From: Acetobacteraceae bacterium
GTDB lineage: Bacteria > Pseudomonadota > Alphaproteobacteria > Acetobacterales > Acetobacteraceae
DNA length: 38,558 bases
Assembly (NCBI GenBank): GCA_027449745.1
Contig: DAIDKZ010000094.1
Coordinates: 1-38,558 of the forward strand
Direction: 5' to 3'
This document shows, one piece after another, positions 33,653 through 38,558 of this stretch (the stretch's first letter is position 1; each line of letters opens with the position of its first letter). A model generated the notes under the pieces. That model was not told where the DNA came from, did no database searches, and worked only from the letters and a program-made list of their open reading frames with translations. The translations under genes were made by a program, and so were the position numbers.

Positions 33653-34285
33653 GTGCCACTTCTGATCACCGCGCTGGCCGGGGGAGCGATCTACATTCTC
33701 GTCCCCGGCCCGGCCTTCGTGGCGGTGCTCGGAATCGGTGCGTCGCAGGGACGGCGTGCGGCGGCGCGTTTTGTCATCGGCAATCTCGCCGGTGACATGC
33801 TGTGGAACGCTCTGGCGCTCGTCGCTCTCGTCGGCGCTCACCGCATTGGGCCGGCGGTATTCGACGCGCTTGGGCTTGCCTGCGGGGCCTATCTCTCCTT
33901 CCTCGGCTTGCGGGCCTTGCGCCCGCCGGCGGAGGCAGCATCAGGCCTTTCGGTCTCTCGGCCGCTGCTTCGTGGTTTAGCGTTTGGCTTGGTCAATCCC
34001 AAGGGCTACCCGGTAGCCCTTGCAACCTTCACGGCGCTGCTGGCGGGTTCCGGTGGGAGTCTAAGCTTCGCGGTTCTCCCGACGCTGCTGGCAGCCGTTT
34101 GGTGTGGCATCGTCCTCGCAGACGGGGTGCTCGTGCTTGCAGTCGGCGCCGGGCCCGTCCGCCGCTTTTACCAGCGACACACGCGGTGGGTGAGCCGCTT
34201 CGTTGGGGTCCTATTCATCGGCTTCGGTGCGCATGTGCTGCTGAGCGCGTGTGGGGATATCCGGCTGCGGTTGGCGAGAGGCTGA
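33653..34285 (+). CDS. LysE/RhtB family amino-acid exporter
   Basis: Inner-membrane translocator of 210 residues with about six hydrophobic segments. Family marks are the N-terminal PGPAFVAVLGIGASQGRR, GNLAGDMLWN, GAYLSFLGLRALR, and FGLVNPKGYPVALATF (the NPKG motif). Such proteins export amino acids or related compounds; the substrate cannot be read from sequence. The start is GTG 33653, just 8 bases after the rpoC stop and with no strong Shine-Dalgarno of its own, so translation is probably coupled to rpoC. Converges on guaA. Confidence 0.92.
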   Translation: MPLLITALAGGAIYILVPGPAFVAVLGIGASQGRRAAARFVIGNLAGDMLWNALALVALVGAHRIGPAVFDALGLACGAYLSFLGLRALRPPAEAASGLSVSRPLLRGLAFGLVNPKGYPVALATFTALLAGSGGSLSFAVLPTLLAAVWCGIVLADGVLVLAVGAGPVRRFYQRHTRWVSRFVGVLFIGFGAHVLLSACGDIRLRLARG

Positions 34286-34403
34286 ACGGGGCGGTTCCAA
34301 GACCGTTGCCATCGGGTGCATTTTCCGTCTCTCCCGGGTCGAGGTGAACCCCGGGGCGGCGCTGACCGGATCCGGCACTGTTACACCACCGACGCCGTCG
34401 CCC

Positions 34404-35966
34404 TCACTCCCACTCGATGGTGCCGGGCGGCTTGCTCGTGATGTCGTAGGTGACCCGGTTGACCCCCCGTACCTCATTGACGATGCGGCCGGCGACGCGG
34501 CTGAGGAAGCCCATGTCGAAGGCGAACGCCTCGGCGGTCATGCCGTCGGTGCTGGTCACCGCGCGCAGGGCGCAGGCGTGGTCGTAGGTGCGCCCGTCGC
34601 CCATCACGCCGACGCTGCGCACCGGCAGCAGCACGGCAAAGGCCTGCCAGATCGCCTCGTAGAGGCCGGCGGCGCGGATTTCCTCGAGGAAGATCGTGTC
34701 GACGCGGCGGAGCATCTCCAGCTTCTCGCGCGAGATCGCGCCGGGAATGCGGATGGCGAGGCCCGGGCCAGGGAATGGGTGGCGGCCGAGGATTGTGTCC
34801 GGCAGGCCGAGTTCGCGGCCGAGCGCGCGCACCTCGTCCTTGAACAACTCGCGCAGCGGCTCGACCAAACGCATGCGCATCCGTTCGGGAAGGCCGCCTA
34901 CATTGTGGTGCGACTTGATGGTGACCGAGGGCCCACCGGTCGCCGAGACGCTTTCGATCACGTCCGGATAGAGCGTGCCCTGGGCGAGGAAATCGGCGCC
35001 GCCGATGGCCGCCGCCTCCTCCTCGAACACGTCGATGAACAGCCGGCCAATGGTCTTGCGCTTGGCCTCCGGGTCCTCGACACCTTCGAGCGCCGTGAGG
35101 AACAGGTCGGACGCGTCCCGATGCACGAGGCGGAGGTTGAAGCGGTCGCGGAAGGTCGTCACCACATCCTCGGCCTCGCCCGCGCGCAGCAAGCCGTGAT
35201 CGACGAAGATGCAGGTGAGCTGATCGCCGATCGCTTCATGGACGAGCATCGCCGCCACGGCCGAATCGACCCCGCCGGAGAGGCCGCAGACCACCCGCCC
35301 GCCGCCGACCTGGGCGCGGATGCGGGCGATCTCGGCCTGGCGGAACGTCGCCATGGTCCATTCGCCGCGGCAGCCGGCGACGTCGTGGGTGAAGTTGCGC
35401 AGGAGCGCCGCGCCGTGCGGCGTATGGACGACTTCGGGATGGAATTGCAGGCCATAGAAGCCGCGGGCATCGTCCGCGATGGCGGCGAAAGGTGCGCCCT
35501 CGGAAATGGCGACGACGCGGAAGCCGGGCGGCAGGCGCGTCACCCGGTCGCCATGGCTCATCCAGACCGGCTCGCGCGCGCCCTTGTGCCAGACGCCATG
35601 GAACAGGCGGCATTCGTCGGCGATCTCGACATACGCACGTCCGAACTCGCGCTGGTCGGAGCCCTCCACCGTGCCGCCGAGCTGGGCGCACATGGTCTGC
35701 TGGCCATAGCAGATGCCGAGCACCGGCACCCCGGCGTTGAAGACGATATCGGGCGCGCGCGGGGCGGCGGTGTCGGTGACGGAGGCGGGGCCACCGGAGA
35801 GGATGAAGCCGCGTGCGCCGAAGCCGGCGATGCGGGCTGGCTCGGCGTTGAATGGCCAGATTTCGCAGTAGACCCCGCTCTCGCGCACGCGGCGGGCGAT
35901 GAGCTGGGTGACCTGGCTGCCGAAGTCGAGGATCAGCACACGGTCGGGAGGAGAGGAGCTGTTCAC
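34404..35966 (-). CDS. guaA: GMP synthase (glutamine-hydrolysing)
   Basis: Converts XMP, ATP and glutamine to GMP in purine synthesis. The 520-residue protein has the class I glutamine amidotransferase domain first (SGGPASVTD, nucleophile C86 in GICYGQQ, and LQFHPEV for His/Glu). The ATP pyrophosphatase domain follows with P-loop GLSGGVDS, then the GMPS dimerisation domain ending in IEWE. The start is taken as GTG (complement 35964-35966), giving [18 protein letters not shown], the normal beginning; the frame stays open 59 codons upstream, but that part overlaps the sulfotransferase gene and is not conserved. The ribosome binding site is weak. Confidence 0.98.
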   Translation of the reverse strand: MNSSSPPDRVLILDFGSQVTQLIARRVRESGVYCEIWPFNAEPARIAGFGARGFILSGGPASVTDTAAPRAPDIVFNAGVPVLGICYGQQTMCAQLGGTVEGSDQREFGRAYVEIADECRLFHGVWHKGAREPVWMSHGDRVTRLPPGFRVVAISEGAPFAAIADDARGFYGLQFHPEVVHTPHGAALLRNFTHDVAGCRGEWTMATFRQAEIARIRAQVGGGRVVCGLSGGVDSAVAAMLVHEAIGDQLTCIFVDHGLLRAGEAEDVVTTFRDRFNLRLVHRDASDLFLTALEGVEDPEAKRKTIGRLFIDVFEEEAAAIGGADFLAQGTLYPDVIESVSATGGPSVTIKSHHNVGGLPERMRMRLVEPLRELFKDEVRALGRELGLPDTILGRHPFPGPGLAIRIPGAISREKLEMLRRVDTIFLEEIRAAGLYEAIWQAFAVLLPVRSVGVMGDGRTYDHACALRAVTSTDGMTAEAFAFDMGFLSRVAGRIVNEVRGVNRVTYDITSKPPGTIEWE

Positions 35967-36028
35967 GATGCCGCTTGCAGCACGCCGCGCCGCGCCGCGC
36001 AAGCGATGCCGCGTTGGCGGGGCCGCGA

Positions 36029-36664
36029 TTAGCCCGTCGCGTCCCTCGCCGCCACGAGGTTCTGTACCTCCCGGACGAAATCCTCGGTGGTGTTGGCCTT
36101 GGGGAACGGTGCGTCCGGTACCGGGACGCCGAGGAAACGGCACAACGGCTCCCAGCCATCGGCAACGCGGTAATCGAGCAGCCGGTCGGCAGGCGCCTCG
36201 CGCCTCACTGCCGCGTTATGGCGCTCGAAGGCGGCGATGCAGATGGCGCGGTCGTCGATCCGGCCGGCGAAATTGCGCGCGGCAATGCCGCGAAGCATGC
36301 GCCCGAGCGGCGACGGGTCGTCGTTGAACGGATTGGCCGGGCCATGGATCGTGTTCTGCGTGCTGCGGAACCAGCTCTCGGCGTCGCGCGTGGTCAGGAT
36401 GATCTTCGCGGCCGGCCAGTGCGCGGCCAGGTCCCGCCAGTAGTCGCACGCCGGCCAGTCGACGGCGGACCGGTAGCCGGCGAAGACCGCGTCCCATGCC
36501 ATCGGCCCGCCCTCTGCAGCGCTGAGCCAGTGTTGCGCCGCACCGGGCGTTCTGATCACGTCCACCATGTGGTAACACGGGCCGAACCCGAGCTGCTCCA
36601 GCGCGATCTTCAACGACATCGTGCCGGTCCGACCGAAGCCTGCTCCGATCACCGCAAGCGCCAT
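36029..36664 (-). CDS. Sulfotransferase family protein
   Basis: PAPS-dependent sulfotransferase-like protein of 211 residues (Sulfotransfer_4-like). The 5'-phosphosulfate loop is near the N-terminus ([14 protein letters not shown]12-T13-G14-T15), and the 3'-phosphate-binding strand is seen as [13 protein letters not shown]. The end [14 protein letters not shown] is typical of this group. The acceptor substrate is unknown. Start ATG (complement 36662-36664), preceded by GGGGGG; the longer frame to 36733 adds a non-conserved 23-residue leader that runs into the divergent promoter. It diverges from a SulP anion transporter, a possible functional link through sulfate, and lies 62 bases upstream of guaA on the same strand. 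Confidence 0.9.
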   Translation of the reverse strand: MALAVIGAGFGRTGTMSLKIALEQLGFGPCYHMVDVIRTPGAAQHWLSAAEGGPMAWDAVFAGYRSAVDWPACDYWRDLAAHWPAAKIILTTRDAESWFRSTQNTIHGPANPFNDDPSPLGRMLRGIAARNFAGRIDDRAICIAAFERHNAAVRREAPADRLLDYRVADGWEPLCRFLGVPVPDAPFPKANTTEDFVREVQNLVAARDATG

Positions 36665-36769
36665 CGCACGGCCCCCCAGCGTTCTCGGCGGTTCGAAGCC
36701 GCCCGCTTGTCCTGCTCCCGTTGGCAACATCATGCATCCGGCCTGGAGCCGATGCTACAAGGCAGCGTG
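36665..36769. promoter_or_regulatory. Sulfotransferase / SulP divergent intergenic region
   Basis: These 105 bases separate two divergent start codons and must carry both promoters. I see no confident -35/-10 pair or operator. AAGG (36759-36762) lies 7 bases before the SulP ATG at 36770 and decides that start; an upstream ATG at 36752 has GGAG only 3 bases away. Confidence 0.4.
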
Positions 36770-38470
36770 ATGTCCTCTCCGCTCCCCGACCGCTCCGCTC
36801 CGGCTCCCATGCGGCCGTGGCCGCTGTTGTCCTCGCTGTCCGGCTACACCGCGCGGAGCGTTACCCCGGACCTCATGGCCGGGGTCACGCTCGTCGCCAT
36901 CGCGATCCCCGAACAGATGGCGACGGCCCGTCTCGCCGGCCTGGCGCCGGAGATCGGCTTCTTCGCCTTCATCGCCGGAGCCGTCGGCTTCGCCCTGTTC
37001 GGTGCCAACCGCTTTCTCTCGGTCGGCGCCGATTCGACGATCGCCCCGATCTTCGCGGCCAACCTGATCGCGTCCGCGGTGGCGGGCACGGCCGGCTACG
37101 CCGCTCTCGCCGCAACGCTCGCGCTCTCGGTCGGGCTGATCCTGATCGTGGCCGGTCTACTGCGTCTCGGATGGGTCGCGGACTTGCTCTCGGTGCCGGT
37201 CACGACCGGCTTTCTTGCTGGAATCTCCGTGCATATCATCGTCTCGCAGGTTCCGACGCTGCTCGGTCTGGCCCCGCCCGAGGGGAGCCTCCTGCGCCGC
37301 ATGGCCACGCTTGCGCTCGGCCTCGGCCAGACCAACCCCTATGATGCGGCGCTCGGCCTCGCCGTCTTCGGCCTGACCGTCGGGGCGGAGCGTCTCAGCG
37401 CACGCATCCCGGGCGCGCTCATCGGTCTCGTCGCCGCCACCGCCGCCGTGCTGGTAGGCGGCCTGGAGTCGCACGGTGTCGCTGTGCTCGGGCCCGTTCC
37501 CGGCGCTTGGCCGCCCCTTGGCCTCCCGGACGCGGCGCCTGCCACCTGGCTCCGCGTCCTGCCGCTGGCACTCGTCGTCGCGGTCGTCGTCATGCTGCAG
37601 ACCGCCGCGACGACGAGGGCCTTCCCGTCCGAACCCGGGCAGGCGCCCGCGGTCGATCGCGACTTTCTCGGTGTCGGCGCCAGCAACATCCTGGCTGGCC
37701 TGTTCGGCGCGTTTCCGGTCGATGCCAGCCCGCCGCGGACCGCGATCGTCGCCGAGACCGGCGGCCGGTCCCAACTCGCGGGTTTGCTCGCCGCAGCGAT
37801 CGTGCTCGGGCTGGTCACCTTCGGCACCGGGCTGCTCGCGCATATCCCCCAGGCCGCGCTCGCCGGCGTGCTGCTGTTCATCGCGCTCCGCATTTTCCGC
37901 GTGCCGCGGATGATCGAGGTCTATCGCCGGACGGGCGCCGAGTTCGCTCTCATCCTCGCCACTCTGGCCGCGATCGTCGTCCTGCCGATCGAGACCGGCA
38001 TCGGCATCGGCATCGTGCTCTCGCTCACGCATGGGATGTGGACGATGACCCGCGCCCAGCCCGTGGAGTTCGAGCGGGTGCCTGGCACCTCGATCTGGTG
38101 GGCGCCGACGCCGCAATCGAAGGGCGAGACCGAGCCTTCGGTTCTTGTCATCGCCTTCCAGGCACCGCTCTCCTTCCTCAACGCCTACAGCTTCGAGCAC
38201 GGTGTGCTGGAGTTGATCGCGCGCCGCGCCAAACGGCCCAATCTCGTCGTGCTGGAGGCGAGCAGCATCATCGCCATCGACTTCACCGCGGCCGAACTCG
38301 TCGCCGGGATCATTCGGCACTGCCGATCCGCGGGGGTGGTTCTTGCCGTCGCGCGCCTGGAATCGGTGCGGGCCCAGGCCGCGTTCCGGGAGTTCGGCCT
38401 GCTGGACCTGCTCGGCGCCGACCGCCTGTTCCTAAGCGTGGAGGACGCGGTCCGGGCGTTGGCACGCTAG
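36770..38470 (+). CDS. SulP family inorganic anion transporter with STAS domain
   Basis: Inner-membrane transporter of 566 residues. About 10-14 hydrophobic segments fill residues 30-420, beginning with the family entrance VTPDLMAGVTLVAIAIPEQMA and containing SVGADSTIAP, LSVPVTTGFLAGISVHII and GAFPVDASPPRTAIVAETGG. A cytosolic STAS domain occupies about 450-560 (PNLVVLEASSIIAIDFTA). SulP members carry sulfate, bicarbonate or other anions; neighbouring sulfotransferase suggests sulfate, but this is inference. The start ATG 36770 is chosen on ribosome-binding-site spacing. The TAG stop overlaps the left arm of a 26-bp palindrome. Confidence 0.95.
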   Translation: MSSPLPDRSAPAPMRPWPLLSSLSGYTARSVTPDLMAGVTLVAIAIPEQMATARLAGLAPEIGFFAFIAGAVGFALFGANRFLSVGADSTIAPIFAANLIASAVAGTAGYAALAATLALSVGLILIVAGLLRLGWVADLLSVPVTTGFLAGISVHIIVSQVPTLLGLAPPEGSLLRRMATLALGLGQTNPYDAALGLAVFGLTVGAERLSARIPGALIGLVAATAAVLVGGLESHGVAVLGPVPGAWPPLGLPDAAPATWLRVLPLALVVAVVVMLQTAATTRAFPSEPGQAPAVDRDFLGVGASNILAGLFGAFPVDASPPRTAIVAETGGRSQLAGLLAAAIVLGLVTFGTGLLAHIPQAALAGVLLFIALRIFRVPRMIEVYRRTGAEFALILATLAAIVVLPIETGIGIGIVLSLTHGMWTMTRAQPVEFERVPGTSIWWAPTPQSKGETEPSVLVIAFQAPLSFLNAYSFEHGVLELIARRAKRPNLVVLEASSIIAIDFTAAELVAGIIRHCRSAGVVLAVARLESVRAQAAFREFGLLDLLGADRLFLSVEDAVRALAR

Positions 38471-38522
38471 AGCACGACCGTCCGACCTGATGGAATCATC
38501 AGGTCGGACGGTCGTGCTCTAG
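38467..38522. repeat. Perfect 26-bp palindrome of the TAGAGCA interspersed family
   Basis: The arm at 38467-38492 (beginning CTAGAGCACGACCGTC) is the exact reverse complement of 38497-38522, with loop GAAT. Elements starting TAGAGCA and containing TCCGA-CTG-type cores are common between genes in alphaproteobacteria. There is no U-run after the stem, so transcription termination is possible but not shown. It overlaps the SulP stop codon. Confidence 0.85.
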
Positions 38523-38534
38523 AAACCATAATGG

Positions 38535-38558
38535 CTAGAGCAACTTATCTCCGATCTG
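38535..38558. repeat. Start of a second TAGAGCA-family palindromic element (cut by the window end)
   Basis: CTAGAGCA at 38535-38542 repeats the first 8 bases of the preceding palindrome, and TCCGATCTG at 38550-38558 matches its TCCGACCTG with one change. The right arm lies outside the window. Twelve bases separate the two elements. Confidence 0.6.

Noticed and set aside
34286-34403. Bidirectional terminator between the LysE gene and guaA
   Set aside because: CCCGGGT and ACCCCGGG can form an imperfect stem, but there is no U-run on either side and pairing is poor, so I do not annotate it.
34251-36032. A 593-codon plus-strand frame opposite guaA and a 691-codon minus-strand frame at 27972-30047 opposite rpoB/rpoC
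   Set aside because: Antisense shadows of highly conserved housekeeping genes.

Overview
This 38.6 kb window is high-GC chromosomal DNA from an alphaproteobacterium. The ribosomal, RNA polymerase and GuaA sequences are alphaproteobacterial in character, and a TAGAGCA-type palindromic repeat of a kind common in that class ends the window. A Rhodospirillales/Acetobacteraceae origin is my best guess, by inference only. Nearly every base is coding; I see no insertion sequence, prophage, CRISPR array or integrase.

Layout. (1) 1-2490: a partial isocitrate lyase gene (aceA, cut by the window start) diverges from a RamB/PrpR-type regulator, and the shared intergenic region holds an operator-like dyad. 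(2) 2588-17225: four co-directional genes make one probable operon: a TpsB outer-membrane transporter, a 2536-residue TpsA exoprotein with about 18 degenerate repeats and a C-terminal cysteine pair, a TPR/CHAT caspase-like protein with an export signal, and a membrane Ser/Thr kinase with a DUF4384-like C-terminal domain. (3) 17336-17410: tRNA-Thr(GGU). (4) 17429-19191, minus strand: three tightly packed genes of unknown function that look like distant relatives of one another. (5) 19346-20835: a fumarylacetoacetate-hydrolase-family enzyme and exodeoxyribonuclease III. (6) 20852-22213, minus strand: a secreted DUF1194 (VWA-like) protein and a small membrane protein. (7) 22435-34285: rplK-rplA-rplJ-rplL-rpoB-rpoC with structured leader and intergenic RNAs, followed 8 bases later by a LysE-family exporter. 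(8) 34404-36664, minus strand: guaA and a sulfotransferase, the latter divergent from a SulP anion transporter (36770-38470). (9) 38467-38558: a perfect 26-bp palindrome plus the start of a second family member.

How it works together. The most interesting part is the tpsB-tpsA-CHAT-kinase operon. The gene order and predicted topologies suggest a regulated surface-adhesin system in which a large secreted beta-helical protein is made together with a putative envelope CHAT protease and a transmembrane kinase whose C-terminal domain would sit in the periplasm. The second candidate for undescribed biology is the three-paralog cassette at 17429-19191. The RNA polymerase block is conventional in content but unusual in context: no secE-nusG directly upstream, no rpsL-rpsG-fusA directly downstream, and a LysE-type exporter fused onto its 3' end.
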